Part shown: in pieces, positions 7,815 through 16,296 of the stretch | Numbering within the stretch: the first letter of the stretch is position 1 | How the letters are laid out: each line of letters opens with the position of its first letter | IMG/VR virus record: IMGVR_UViG_3300032282_004873 | Coordinates: 1 to 54,383 of that record | DNA length: 54,383 nucleotides | Origin: a virus | Strand: one strand, 5' to 3' | The notes under the pieces: generated by a model | Database searches by the model: none | Seen by the model: only the letters and a program-made list of their open reading frames with translations | Told to the model about the DNA's origin: nothing | Position numbers and translations under genes: made by a program

Positions 7815-8623
7815 GTTCACACCTAAACATAGATATAAAATGTGATTTTATATCTTTTGACTTGTACCATGAAAAGAAGCTTGAATTGTATGTGAATCAA
7901 ATACCAACGGCTGCTCCAGAGCAAAATACATTAAGATTTGTCTATATTATTGAACCATATCAAATATGTGACTTAAGATATCAGGCTTTAGCTAGCTACA
8001 AAAAAACATATGATTTTCTTTTGACGCATGATGAAACTCTATTAAAGAAAGTTGACGGTTCATACCTAATGGAATTTGGTTCCTGTTGGATTAGAGATTT
8101 TCAGCACGAAGATAAAGAATATTCTGTTTCTTTCCTCTGTGGTGGCAAAACAATAACGTCTGGGCATAACCTCAGACACGAGATATGGAACTCTTCTCAG
8201 CTAATCAATATCCCTAAAAACTTTTTTATATCCGGCAATTATTCCGGTGGCTTACATAACTCATATGGATATCCGAGACTAGGAAATAAAAAGCATCAAT
8301 TATTTCAGAGTATGTTTCATATATGCATAGAAAATGTAAAAAACAATAACTTCTTTACTGAAAAGTTGATTGATTGTTTGTACGCAAAAACCGTCCCAAT
8401 ATATTACGGCTGTCCTAATATTGGAGATTGGTTTGATACACGTGGTTTTATTATCGTTGACAATGTTAATGATGTTGTTGAGGCAACCAACAACCTGACG
8501 ATTGATACGTATATGCAAAAGCTTGAATATGTCAACAGCAATTATTTGGCTTGTTTAAAATTTGCCGATTTCAATCAACACGTTAAAAATAAAATAGAGA
8601 GTATATTAAGCTTGTTTCCATGA
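7811..8623 (+). CDS. GT10-like (alpha-1,3/4-fucosyltransferase family) glycosyltransferase
   Basis: A 270-residue protein with the fucosyltransferase donor-binding block near its C-terminus. FHICIENVKNNN (169-180), FFTEKLIDCLYAKTVPIYYG (181-200) and CPNIGDWF match the GT10 pattern of F-x3-x-EN, TEK, and a VP-x2-x-G end. Members transfer L-fucose from GDP-fucose, and some phage and bacterial members use related GDP-sugars. The N-terminal acceptor half is short. The donor is likely the product of the neighbouring Gmd and Fcl/ColC-like enzymes. It overlaps the genes on both sides by four bases. Confidence 0.8.
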   Translation: MSSHLNIDIKCDFISFDLYHEKKLELYVNQIPTAAPEQNTLRFVYIIEPYQICDLRYQALASYKKTYDFLLTHDETLLKKVDGSYLMEFGSCWIRDFQHEDKEYSVSFLCGGKTITSGHNLRHEIWNSSQLINIPKNFFISGNYSGGLHNSYGYPRLGNKKHQLFQSMFHICIENVKNNNFFTEKLIDCLYAKTVPIYYGCPNIGDWFDTRGFIIVDNVNDVVEATNNLTIDTYMQKLEYVNSNYLACLKFADFNQHVKNKIESILSLFP

Positions 8624-9537
8624 CAAAGATTTTAATTACTGGTGCTACTGGAATGGTTGGAAGAAATATAGTTCTTCATCCTGCTGCTAATGATTTTGAC
8701 ATACTAGCTCCATCCCGAAAAGAATTGAATTTATTTGAATCAGGCTCGGTTAACTCCTATATAAAAACTCATAAGCCTGATGCGATAATTCATTGTGCCG
8801 GTAAAGTAGGTGGCATACAGGCTAATATTAAAAATCCATATGGCTTCATGTATGAAAACATGATTATGGGTCTGAACCTAGTGAACGCTGCTAAAGAACA
8901 AGGTATCGAGCGTTTAATTAATCTTGGAAGCTCTTGTATGTATCCAAGAAATGCAACCAATCCTCTAACAGAAGAAACGATACTAAAAGGCGAACTGGAA
9001 CCGACAAATGAAGGATATGCCATAGCAAAGACTGCAATAGCCAAACTATGTGTATATGCCGGAACAGAGGGGTATAAGTATAAGACCCTCATTCCTTGTA
9101 ACCTATATGGATATTGGGATAAGTTCAATCCAGAGACTAGTCATATGATCCCGGCAATAATACACAAAACGCATCAATCCAAAATAAATGGAAATACTCC
9201 AGTTGAAGTTTGGGGTACTGGTAATGCAAGAAGAGAGTTTATGTTTGCAGAGGATTTAGCAGATTTTATATATTTTTCTATTAATAAACTTGATTTGATT
9301 TCTGATATGATGAATGTAGGTTTAGGAATTGATTATTCGGTACGTGAATATTATCTAGCTGTTAAAGAAGTTTTAAATTCAGAAGCGGATTTAAGATTTA
9401 ACTTGGAAAAACCTGAAGGAATGAAGCAAAAAGTTGTTGATGTAAGTAAACAACAAAAATTAGGATGGTTTCCTAAAACAGACTTACATACCGGAATTGA
9501 AAAAACCTATAAGCATTATATGGAGCATCATAAATGA
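8620..9537 (+). CDS. fcl: GDP-L-fucose synthase / ColC-like 3,5-epimerase-4-reductase
   Basis: A 305-residue NADPH-dependent SDR. GATGMVGRNIV is at 8-18; INLGSSCMYPRNA (100-112) contains the catalytic Ser and Cys106; Tyr133-x3-Lys137 lies in NEGYAIAKTAIAK; SHMIPA contains His175; VWGTGNARREF follows. These match GDP-fucose synthase residue for residue, including the Cys/His pair used for epimerisation. It would turn GDP-4-keto-6-deoxymannose into GDP-L-fucose. ColC of colitose synthesis is a homologue acting on the 3-deoxy substrate. With a ColD-like gene immediately downstream, that role is an equal alternative. It overlaps both neighbours by ATGA. Family certain; substrate open. Confidence 0.92.
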   Translation: MTKILITGATGMVGRNIVLHPAANDFDILAPSRKELNLFESGSVNSYIKTHKPDAIIHCAGKVGGIQANIKNPYGFMYENMIMGLNLVNAAKEQGIERLINLGSSCMYPRNATNPLTEETILKGELEPTNEGYAIAKTAIAKLCVYAGTEGYKYKTLIPCNLYGYWDKFNPETSHMIPAIIHKTHQSKINGNTPVEVWGTGNARREFMFAEDLADFIYFSINKLDLISDMMNVGLGIDYSVREYYLAVKEVLNSEADLRFNLEKPEGMKQKVVDVSKQQKLGWFPKTDLHTGIEKTYKHYMEHHK

Positions 9538-10694
9538 AAGAGATAAAACTGGTTTCAGACACTATCGATAAAGCCGACATTGAACGGTTAACTAAATGGC
9601 TTTCTAGCGATCAAATTCCGAGACTTACTAAAGGTCCAGTTACGATTGAGTTTGAAGAAAAATGGTCCTCTTATTTGGGAGTTAAGCATACCACGTATGT
9701 AAATTCCGGTTCTTCAGCAATACTATTGGCGCTAGCTGCTCTTAAACAAGCTGGGCTTAAAAATGAAAAAGTTGTTGTACCAACATTAAGTTGGCTTACA
9801 GACATATCTTCAGTAATGCAGCTTGGTATGCAGCCTATTTTGTGTGATTGTAATCTTACTGACTTGTCAGTTGATTTAGAGCATCTAGAAAATATATTCA
9901 TCAAAGAGGAGCCGTCTGTTTTAATATTGGTTTCTGTTTTAGGCTTAGTGCCACAGATGGACAAAGTTTTAGAGCTTTGCAAAAAACATAACGTTCTATT
10001 AATAGAAGACGTGTGTGAAAGTATGGGCTCTGAATATAATGGGAAGAAGCTTGGAACATTTGGAGACATATCTCTGTTCTCTCTATATTACGGACACCAT
10101 CTAAGCACGATTGAAGGCGGACTAGTCTGTACAAATAATGAAAGTCTTTATTACGTAATTAATTCAATGAGATCTCATGGCTGGGATCGTGATTGGCCAA
10201 AAGAAGTTCAAGAAAAATATCGCAAAGAATATCAGGTATCTGATTTTGATGCCCTATACACTTTCTATTATCCAGGCTTCAACTTAAGGGCTACCGATTT
10301 GCAGGCTTACATTGGTTTGACACAGATTGATAAACTCAACAATTTTGCAAAAATAAGAAATAACAATTTTCAAACATACAACAGACTCCTGACAAAGAGT
10401 CTTCTTAACATTAGAAATGACCAACAAAATTTCATTTCTAATTTTGCCTATCCATATCTTTCAAACAATAGAAATAAAATAGCAAATGCATTGATGGAAA
10501 ACAACGTTGAAGTACGTCCATTGATAGCAGGTTCCCTCGCACGTAAGCCATTTTGGTATAAAACCTATGGCATTGTGGCGCTTCCGAATGCAGACTTGAT
10601 CAATGAAAAAGGTTTTTATATCCCAAATCATCAAGATTTGACAGAGGAAGATATCTCAAGGATATGTGATATCATTCACGAAAACGAGGAATGA
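9534..10694 (+). CDS. colD: ColD-like PLP sugar 3-dehydratase (DegT/StrS fold with Lys to His)
   Basis: A 386-residue DegT/DnrJ/EryC1/StrS-fold protein. NSGSSAILLALAAL (57-70) binds the PLP phosphate, and LIEDVCESMGSEYNGK (156-171) holds Asp159 for the pyridine nitrogen. At the position of the Schiff-base lysine the sequence reads SLYYGHHLSTIEGG (183-196), so His188 replaces Lys. This swap is the mark of GDP-4-keto-6-deoxymannose 3-dehydratase (ColD) and of CDP-sugar E1, which deoxygenate C3 rather than transaminate. The SMRSHGWDRDWPK and PGFNLRATDLQA stretches also recall ColD, and no Cys-rich iron-sulfur region of the E1 type was noticed. With Gmd and a ColC/Fcl-like gene beside it, GDP-colitose synthesis is likely (inference). 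Confidence 0.85.
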   Translation: MKEIKLVSDTIDKADIERLTKWLSSDQIPRLTKGPVTIEFEEKWSSYLGVKHTTYVNSGSSAILLALAALKQAGLKNEKVVVPTLSWLTDISSVMQLGMQPILCDCNLTDLSVDLEHLENIFIKEEPSVLILVSVLGLVPQMDKVLELCKKHNVLLIEDVCESMGSEYNGKKLGTFGDISLFSLYYGHHLSTIEGGLVCTNNESLYYVINSMRSHGWDRDWPKEVQEKYRKEYQVSDFDALYTFYYPGFNLRATDLQAYIGLTQIDKLNNFAKIRNNNFQTYNRLLTKSLLNIRNDQQNFISNFAYPYLSNNRNKIANALMENNVEVRPLIAGSLARKPFWYKTYGIVALPNADLINEKGFYIPNHQDLTEEDISRICDIIHENEE

Positions 10695-10695
10695 A

Positions 10696-11433
10696 ATGAT
10701 CTTATCATTATTAAAGGGTGGATTAGGAAATATGATGTTCCAAATTGCTGCTGGAGCATCATTGTCTCATGACTTGAATACAGAGTTTGTTTATACTTTG
10801 GATGGCTGGAACTGCGTAACAAACTATAATATTCAAAACTTTCCGAATACTATTTTTAAAAAGCTTAAGCAGGTTAAGATAGATTCCTACGTAGGAAACA
10901 TCAGCTTATATAGAGAAAAAGATTTTTCTTACAGCCCGGTGCCTGCAAATAGTAATCTTGCACTTGATGGATATTTTCAGAGCGAGAAATATTTTACACA
11001 CAATAGAGAACATATCAAATCTCTTTTTGATATTCCTGTTGATGCGAAATATAAAGACCATACCTTCATGCACGTTAGAAGAAAAGACTATTTGTTGCAT
11101 TCGCAAGTTCATCCAACTTGCCCTGTTTCATATTATAAAGAAGCATTAAATGTCATAGGCGCAGATAAGGTTATCATATTGAGTGATGATATTGATTGGT
11201 GCCGAAAGAATATTGATATTGGACAGGCAGAATTTAGTATGTCTAAAACAGAAATTGAAGACTTGTCTATAATGATATCATGTAAAAATTCAATTATAGC
11301 TAACAGCACCTTTAGTTGGTGGGGAGCCTGGTTATCAGATAGTGATAAGGTTATTGCTCCAAAAATGTGGTTTGGTCCACAAGGTCCAAAAAACTGGACT
11401 GACATATATGCTAGAAATTGGATAACGATTTGA
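10696..11433 (+). CDS. GT11-type glycosyltransferase (alpha-1,2-fucosyltransferase family)
   Basis: A 245-residue GT11 enzyme. KGGLGNMMFQIAAG (7-20) is the family opening, HVRRKDYL (126-133) the GDP-sugar binding block, VIILSDDIDWC (159-169) and ANSTFSWWGAWLS (202-214) the C-terminal motifs. The start is ATG 10696, six bases after the GAGGA site at 10686-10690 that lies inside the end of the dehydratase gene; an upstream in-frame codon at 10666 lacks support. GT11 members use GDP-L-fucose, some GDP-colitose. It is the second fucosyltransferase-type enzyme in the cassette, implying at least two linkages. Confidence 0.9.
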   Translation: MILSLLKGGLGNMMFQIAAGASLSHDLNTEFVYTLDGWNCVTNYNIQNFPNTIFKKLKQVKIDSYVGNISLYREKDFSYSPVPANSNLALDGYFQSEKYFTHNREHIKSLFDIPVDAKYKDHTFMHVRRKDYLLHSQVHPTCPVSYYKEALNVIGADKVIILSDDIDWCRKNIDIGQAEFSMSKTEIEDLSIMISCKNSIIANSTFSWWGAWLSDSDKVIAPKMWFGPQGPKNWTDIYARNWITI

Positions 11434-11448
11434 GGATTGAGGGGCTTT

Positions 11449-12426
11449 ATGCAGAAGACGGCATTTATTACTGGTATCACCGGACAAGATGGTTCTTACC
11501 TTGCCAAGTTACTTTTAGACAAAGGTTATCTTGTTGTAGGCATGAAGAGAAGAACTTCTCTTATAACAACAGACAGATTAGATGATGTTGCAATTTTCAG
11601 TCATCCAAATTTTAGACTTGAATACGGCAATATGACCGATTCAAGTTCTATGTATACTCTTCTTATGAAGTACAAGCCGGACGAGATCTATAACCTAGCT
11701 GCACAGAGCCATGTACGAGTTTCTTTTGAAGTCCCAGAGGAAACCTTAGACGTAGTTGGTGGTGGCGTATTGAAGCTTCTAGAGGCTTATAGGCTAATCT
11801 GCCCACAAGCACGTTTCTATCAAGCATCGTCTTCAGAGATGTATGGAGACAACGTTAACGTTCCTCAAAATGAGGAGACACGTATGACACCGGCTTCTCC
11901 ATATGCTTGTGCTAAGTTGTATGCTCATAATCTTTGCCGTAACTATCGTGAAGGTTATGGGCTTCATATATCTTCTGGAATTCTTTTTAATCACGAAAGT
12001 CCAGTAAGAGGTGAGACGTTTGTTACTCGCAAGATTACTCTTGCAGCAGCTAATATTAAGCTTGGCAAACAAGAAACATTATATCTTGGAAATCTTGACG
12101 CAAAGAGAGATTGGGGATTTGCTGGAGATTATGTTGAGGCAATGTGGTTAATGTTGCAACAACCAAAAGGCGATGATTATGTAATTGCTACTGGAGAAAC
12201 ACACACGGTTAGTGAGTTCCTACAAGTTGTGTTTGACCATGCCGGTTTAGACGTTAACAAACACGTCAAGATTGATTCACGACTATATCGCCCACATGAG
12301 GTTCCAATATTGCTTGGTGATAGTGCTAAAGCTGAAAGAATATTGGGATGGAAACCAAAGACAACATTCCGTGGTTTGGCTGAAATGATGTATGAGGCAG
12401 ACTATCATAGAGCTTTAAATCTTTGA
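11449..12426 (+). CDS. gmd: GDP-mannose 4,6-dehydratase
   Basis: A 325-residue SDR with every Gmd hallmark: [18 protein letters not shown] (6-23), [13 protein letters not shown] (82-89), [10 protein letters not shown] (124-133), catalytic Tyr152-x3-Lys156, and [16 protein letters not shown] (180-195). [18 protein letters not shown] and RPHEV follow. It makes GDP-4-keto-6-deoxymannose, the branch-point substrate for both the Fcl/ColC-like and the ColD-like enzymes upstream. ATG 11449 is chosen because GAGGGG (11439-11444) precedes it by four bases; a TTG at 11437 would extend it by four residues but overlaps that site. Codon use is less AT-biased than in the transferases upstream. Confidence 0.97.
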   Translation: MQKTAFITGITGQDGSYLAKLLLDKGYLVVGMKRRTSLITTDRLDDVAIFSHPNFRLEYGNMTDSSSMYTLLMKYKPDEIYNLAAQSHVRVSFEVPEETLDVVGGGVLKLLEAYRLICPQARFYQASSSEMYGDNVNVPQNEETRMTPASPYACAKLYAHNLCRNYREGYGLHISSGILFNHESPVRGETFVTRKITLAAANIKLGKQETLYLGNLDAKRDWGFAGDYVEAMWLMLQQPKGDDYVIATGETHTVSEFLQVVFDHAGLDVNKHVKIDSRLYRPHEVPILLGDSAKAERILGWKPKTTFRGLAEMMYEADYHRALNL

Positions 12427-12442
12427 TATTGTAGTTCTAAAC

Positions 12443-12487
12443 ATCTCCTCATATATTAGCGAAAATAGTAACATCATTTGAGGAGAT
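12443..12487 (+). promoter_or_regulatory. Hairpin sequestering the ribosome binding site of the next gene
   Basis: A perfect 9-bp inverted repeat, ATCTCCTCA (12443-12451) and TGAGGAGAT (12479-12487), flanks a 27-base AT-rich loop. The 3' arm contains the GAGGAGA Shine-Dalgarno of the glycosyltransferase starting at 12492, so the folded RNA would hide it. The loop ends can add A-T pairs (12453 with 12477, 12454 with 12476). There is no T-run, so it is not a simple terminator. Translational control, for example by temperature, a protein or a processing nuclease, is inferred. Confidence 0.6.
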
Positions 12488-12491
12488 AGTA

Positions 12492-13823
12492 ATGTCAGAA
12501 GAGAACACATTTCTCACCGCTTTTAATTTTAAAAAGAAGTATAAGGTAATCACCCTTTCAGATCATCCACTTGCGCCATCGGGCGTTGGTGTTCAAGCTC
12601 GTTTCTTGATTGATGGTCTTATCAAGACCGGTCAATGGTCATTCCGCTGCTTAGGCGGCGCTATGAAGCACGCAAAGTATGACACCATAGCTGTGAACCC
12701 TGACTTCATTGTAAAGCCTGTAGACGGCTTTGGAAGCAAGGAATTGATACGTCAGCTTCTCATTGCAGAACAGCCTGATGCTATCTTCTTGTTTACAGAT
12801 CCACGTCAGTTCACTTGGCTTTGGGAAATGGAAGATGAAATCCATCAAGTATGTCCAATCGTCTATTGGCACGTTTGGGACAATGATCCATATCCAGCAT
12901 TTAACTTCCCATGGTATGAAAGCACCGATCTAATCAATTGCCTTTCTTATAAGACATTTGAACTAGTCAAGCCACATTTCCCAGAGAAGACCAACTACAT
13001 TCCTCACACCTTCCCAAAGCAAGTATATAATCCTCTTCCAGAACAACAGATTGAACAACTAAAGAAGCAAAACTTTGGTGCAAAAGCTGATTGGTTTAAG
13101 GCTCTTTGGGTTAATCGTAATGCTACACGTAAAATGCCTAACGATGTTCTATTCTCATGGAAGACATTCCTTGATGATCTTGAAAAGAAAGAAGGACACC
13201 GTAATGCAGTTCTAATCATGCACACAGATCCTGCTGATATGGAAGGTCCAAATCTTCTTGCTGTATCTGATATGCTTGGATTAAACGATAACGTTTGGTT
13301 CTCAAATGATCGTCTCCAGTTTGAGCAAATGAATGTTATGCATAATCTTGCAGACGTAACAGTTAACATTTCAAAGAATGAAGGCTTCGGTCTTTCTACC
13401 CTTATTTCATTACAGGTTGGCAAGCCAATCATTGCTCTTAAGACCGGCGGCGAAACACGTCAGGTAGAAGATTATCGTAATGGTTATCAATACGGCGTTG
13501 CTATTGAACCAGCCAAGCGTTCATTAGTTGGTTCACAGATGGTTCCTTATATCTTTGAGGACTACTGCACAGAACGTCAGCTAGCAGATGCTTTTATGGA
13601 GATTTACAGTTGGACACCAGAGAAGAAGGCAGAGTTCCGTGAGAAAGCTGCTGAATATCTTGAGCATGAGTTCAAGTATGAAAATATGGTTCAACAATGG
13701 CATGAAACTATGTTAAAGTGTGTAGAAGACTTTAAGGCTAACAAGGAAGCTGGAACAAATAAGCGTTGGAAGCTAACAGGCATTAATCCAGCTCCTGCTA
13801 ACAAGTTAATCAATATCAAGTGA
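12492..13823 (+). CDS. Glycosyltransferase, GT4-like (GT-B fold)
   Basis: A 443-residue GT-B enzyme. The N-terminal domain opens with VITLSDHPLAPSGVGVQARF (18-37), a glycine-rich acceptor-side loop. The C-terminal domain has LWVNRNATRK, AVLIMHTDP and ISKNEGFGLSTLISLQVGK, the E-x7-E-type motif that contacts the donor nucleotide, then PIIALKTGG. The length is normal for GT4. A strong GAGGAGA site precedes it but lies in a hairpin. A second GT4-like gene follows at once. Sugar and acceptor are unknown; the codon use matches Gmd and late genes rather than the very AT-rich transferases at 4600-8600. Confidence 0.85.
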   Translation: MSEENTFLTAFNFKKKYKVITLSDHPLAPSGVGVQARFLIDGLIKTGQWSFRCLGGAMKHAKYDTIAVNPDFIVKPVDGFGSKELIRQLLIAEQPDAIFLFTDPRQFTWLWEMEDEIHQVCPIVYWHVWDNDPYPAFNFPWYESTDLINCLSYKTFELVKPHFPEKTNYIPHTFPKQVYNPLPEQQIEQLKKQNFGAKADWFKALWVNRNATRKMPNDVLFSWKTFLDDLEKKEGHRNAVLIMHTDPADMEGPNLLAVSDMLGLNDNVWFSNDRLQFEQMNVMHNLADVTVNISKNEGFGLSTLISLQVGKPIIALKTGGETRQVEDYRNGYQYGVAIEPAKRSLVGSQMVPYIFEDYCTERQLADAFMEIYSWTPEKKAEFREKAAEYLEHEFKYENMVQQWHETMLKCVEDFKANKEAGTNKRWKLTGINPAPANKLINIK

Positions 13824-13837
13824 TAAGGGATATAGTA

Positions 13838-15019
13838 ATGGCAAAGAAAACAGTTATACTTCGTGGTCCGGTATTAACCGAAAGTGGTTATGGCGTTCAT
13901 GCTCGTCAGGTAGCTCGTTGGCTATTTGATTTGGCAGATAGAACTGGTAATATTGATGTTGTTACAGAGCCTCTTCCATGGGGCGCTACTCCTTGGCTTG
14001 TTGATGCATATGCTCATGATGGTCTTGTAGGTCGTCTTATTCAAGCTGCTGGCAAAAGAGACAAATATGATGTTTCTCTTCAACTACAGCTACCAAACGA
14101 ATGGAATCCTTTCCTTGCAGACTTTAACGTTGGATTAACTGCTGGCGTTGAAGGCGATGTTTGCAATCCTGCATGGATTTCATCTATCAATCGTATGGAC
14201 CTTGTAATCGTTCCATCAGAGTTTGTTAAAAACGTATTCGCAAATACTGGCGAAATAAAGACAAAGATGGTTGTTATTCCAGAAGCATTTATTGATGCTG
14301 TCGCCAAGCCAGAACTACCAACACTTGATTTGGAAGACATTAAAACAGAAACCAATTTCCTACTATTTGGTCAAGTTACTGGAAACAATCCAGAGAATGA
14401 TCGTAAGAATCTTTTCTACAGCGTTAAATGGATTTGTGAGCAGTTCAAAGACAATCCAGATGTTGGCGTTGTAATAAAGACAAATACTGGTCGTCATACA
14501 GTTGTAGATCGTCTAAGAACTACAAATCTATTGGCACAACTTACCATGGAAGTCAAAAACGGAGCAGAGTTCCCAAAGATCTATCTACTTCATGGAGATA
14601 TGAGCGATAATGAAGTAGCAGCTCTTTATCGTCATCCAAAGATTAAAGCTCTTGTAGCTCCAACAAGAGGTGAGGGTTTTGGTCTTCCTATTCTTGAAGC
14701 AGCAGCATCTGGTCTTCCAGTTATTGCTACCGGTTGGAGTGCTCACACAGAGTTCCTTGGCAAAGGCAAGTATGTAAAGCTTGACTACAGACTCGAGCAG
14801 ATTCATCAAACCCGAGTAGATAATCAGATCTGGATGCCAAACGCCAAATGGGCAAACGTAAAGGAAGATGATTTCAAGCATCGCCTTAAGAAGTTTGTAG
14901 AAAGCCCACAGATGCCACAGCAATGGGCTAAGGAGCTGTCAGAAACTCTTAAGAAGGAATATTCTTTTGAGGTGGTTTCAGCTCAATACACAGAAGTTCT
15001 TAAGGACGTATTAGGATGA
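13838..15019 (+). CDS. Glycosyltransferase, GT4-like (GT-B fold)
   Basis: A 393-residue GT-B enzyme. VILRGPVLTESGYGVHARQV (5-24) parallels the glycine-rich opening of the preceding transferase. VIVPSEFVKNVF marks the inter-domain region, and PTRGEGFGLPILEAAASGLP with VIATGWSAHTEFL is the classical GT4 donor site. The start is ATG 13838, with AAGGGA at 13825-13830 (7-base spacing); the frame is open back to GTG 13820 overlapping the previous stop. The end overlaps the next gene by ATGA. The two GT4 genes look like a functional pair adding successive sugars (inference). Confidence 0.88.
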   Translation: MAKKTVILRGPVLTESGYGVHARQVARWLFDLADRTGNIDVVTEPLPWGATPWLVDAYAHDGLVGRLIQAAGKRDKYDVSLQLQLPNEWNPFLADFNVGLTAGVEGDVCNPAWISSINRMDLVIVPSEFVKNVFANTGEIKTKMVVIPEAFIDAVAKPELPTLDLEDIKTETNFLLFGQVTGNNPENDRKNLFYSVKWICEQFKDNPDVGVVIKTNTGRHTVVDRLRTTNLLAQLTMEVKNGAEFPKIYLLHGDMSDNEVAALYRHPKIKALVAPTRGEGFGLPILEAAASGLPVIATGWSAHTEFLGKGKYVKLDYRLEQIHQTRVDNQIWMPNAKWANVKEDDFKHRLKKFVESPQMPQQWAKELSETLKKEYSFEVVSAQYTEVLKDVLG

Positions 15020-15426
15020 CAATATTTTTTGGAATATTGAGTTTGATGCTCCTAATTTCACTAGGAGCATCAATATTTTATCTAATTCGTTTTGCACGGA
15101 TTATTATGATTATTGAAGATGATTTTTCTGATGCTATTGAAGCATTAGAGGACACGGAAAAAACATTAGAAAAAATACTTGGAATGAGATTGTTCTTTGA
15201 TAGCAAAGAAGTTCAATTGGTTGTTCAAGAAGCTATGTCAGAAGTCAAAAATAGTAAAATGTCCATAAATCGTGTTGCTCTTAAATTTGTTGATCGTAGT
15301 AAGCAGAAATATACAGTAATTGTTGAAGAAGAACCAGATATCCGTGAACTTCAAGAAAGAATCATGAGAGAACGTCTGCTCCGAGGAGATATGGTAGATG
15401 AAAATACGCAAGAAAACTTCCGTTGA
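15016..15426 (+). CDS. Unknown protein with N-terminal membrane anchor
   Basis: A 136-residue protein. Residues 3-34 are hydrophobic (FFGILSLMLLISLGASIFYLI, then IIMII), giving one transmembrane segment. The remainder is charged and largely helical (DAIEALEDTEKTLEKIL; RELQERIMRERLLRGD), perhaps coiled-coil, and would face the cytoplasm or periplasm. No family is recognised. Its start overlaps the second GT4 gene and its end overlaps the sigma factor gene by 29 bases in another frame, so it belongs to this operon. Confidence 0.8.
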   Translation: MTIFFGILSLMLLISLGASIFYLIRFARIIMIIEDDFSDAIEALEDTEKTLEKILGMRLFFDSKEVQLVVQEAMSEVKNSKMSINRVALKFVDRSKQKYTVIVEEEPDIRELQERIMRERLLRGDMVDENTQENFR

Positions 15427-16240
15427 TATATCAGCAGACATAGAAGAGGTTAGCTCATTGTTAACGGTTGAAGTCCGTTCTGAATCTATTCCTCCTGTAT
15501 TATATCCAGAAAAGAAAAAGGGTAGAAAAAAGATTAAGCGCAAGGGCGATCAACCAACGCTTGTCAATTATTTTACTGATAAAACACAAGAGCAGATTGT
15601 TGTTTATCAACAAGAAGCCGATACGGAAAAAAAGAAAAAGATTTATGTTAAGGAGATACTTCCTGCCTTTGATAGTCTTGTAGAAAATCTAATAAACGTT
15701 TACGGGTTTTCAGTAATGTATGAGAGCAAGCAAGACCTTAAGCACGAATGTCTCCAGTTCCTATATACTGCCGTTGATAAGTTTAATGCTGAAAAAGGAA
15801 GTAAAGCTTTCTCTTACTTTAACGTTGTAGCAAAGAACTGGCTTACCATTAAAAGTAAGCAAAATATGAAACGTGCTCAGAGCTACATTTCCATAGACGA
15901 CCGTGACAATTTATCAAAAGAAGACCTTGAACAGATTGAAACACAACAGTATCATCCAGGTTTTGAAGAGCTTTATACTACAGTAAACACTCTAGAGCAT
16001 TTGACAAAACTTGTTGGTGCCATAGAAGATAAGACTAAGACTGAGAATGAAAAAATGGTAGTTAATGCCATTAAGGTTCTTATCAGCAATCTTGAAGATG
16101 TTGACCTTTTAAGCAAGAGGGCGATATTACTCTATGTAAGGGAACTCACAACTTTAAGTTCAAAACAACTATCAATTGTATTGAGCTCTCTTAAGAGACA
16201 TTATCGTGATGTTAAGAATGGTGACGAGTTCAGCATTTGA
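15398..16240 (+). CDS. 55: Late-transcription sigma factor, T4 gp55-like
   Basis: A 280-residue protein. The middle section QDLKHECLQFLYTAVDKF (112-129), SKAFSYFNVVAKNWL (135-149) and KQNMKRAQSYISIDD (154-168) has the pattern of the sigma region 2 core (polymerase binding and melting) found in T4 gp55. The first 60 residues are basic and low-complexity (KKKGRKKIKRKG). gp55 replaces the host sigma on RNA polymerase to read late promoters, usually with a sliding-clamp activator. It is longer than T4 gp55 (about 185 residues), mainly through its N- and C-terminal extensions. GAGGAGA at 15382-15388 precedes ATG 15398. It sits just ahead of the virion genes that it would control. Confidence 0.82.
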   Translation: MKIRKKTSVDISADIEEVSSLLTVEVRSESIPPVLYPEKKKGRKKIKRKGDQPTLVNYFTDKTQEQIVVYQQEADTEKKKKIYVKEILPAFDSLVENLINVYGFSVMYESKQDLKHECLQFLYTAVDKFNAEKGSKAFSYFNVVAKNWLTIKSKQNMKRAQSYISIDDRDNLSKEDLEQIETQQYHPGFEELYTTVNTLEHLTKLVGAIEDKTKTENEKMVVNAIKVLISNLEDVDLLSKRAILLYVRELTTLSSKQLSIVLSSLKRHYRDVKNGDEFSI

Positions 16241-16254
16241 TTAACATTATATTT

Positions 16255-16264
16255 ATTCTATATA
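16255..16264 (+). promoter_or_regulatory. Candidate late-type -10 element (TCTATATA)
   Basis: The 56-base gap between the sigma factor and the next gene holds ATTCTATATA about 33-42 bases upstream of ATG 16297. A similar TCTATA-A/G/T core recurs in other gaps of this window (18090, 18115, 27527, 53208). T4-type late promoters consist only of an extended AT-rich -10 box, so this could be one, but no -35 or start site can be shown. Confidence 0.3.
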
Positions 16265-16296
16265 TAAGTTAGAAAGTTTGATATATTTAGGGGTAT

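Noticed and set aside
9671-10069. 132-codon minus-strand frame opposite the ColD-like gene
   Set aside because: It lies wholly within a conserved gene on the other strand, has no ribosome binding site or recognisable product, and no minus-strand gene is seen anywhere else.
12427-12491. Rho-independent terminator after gmd
   Set aside because: The inverted repeat there has a 27-base loop and no T-run; its 3' arm is the next ribosome binding site, which fits translational control better.
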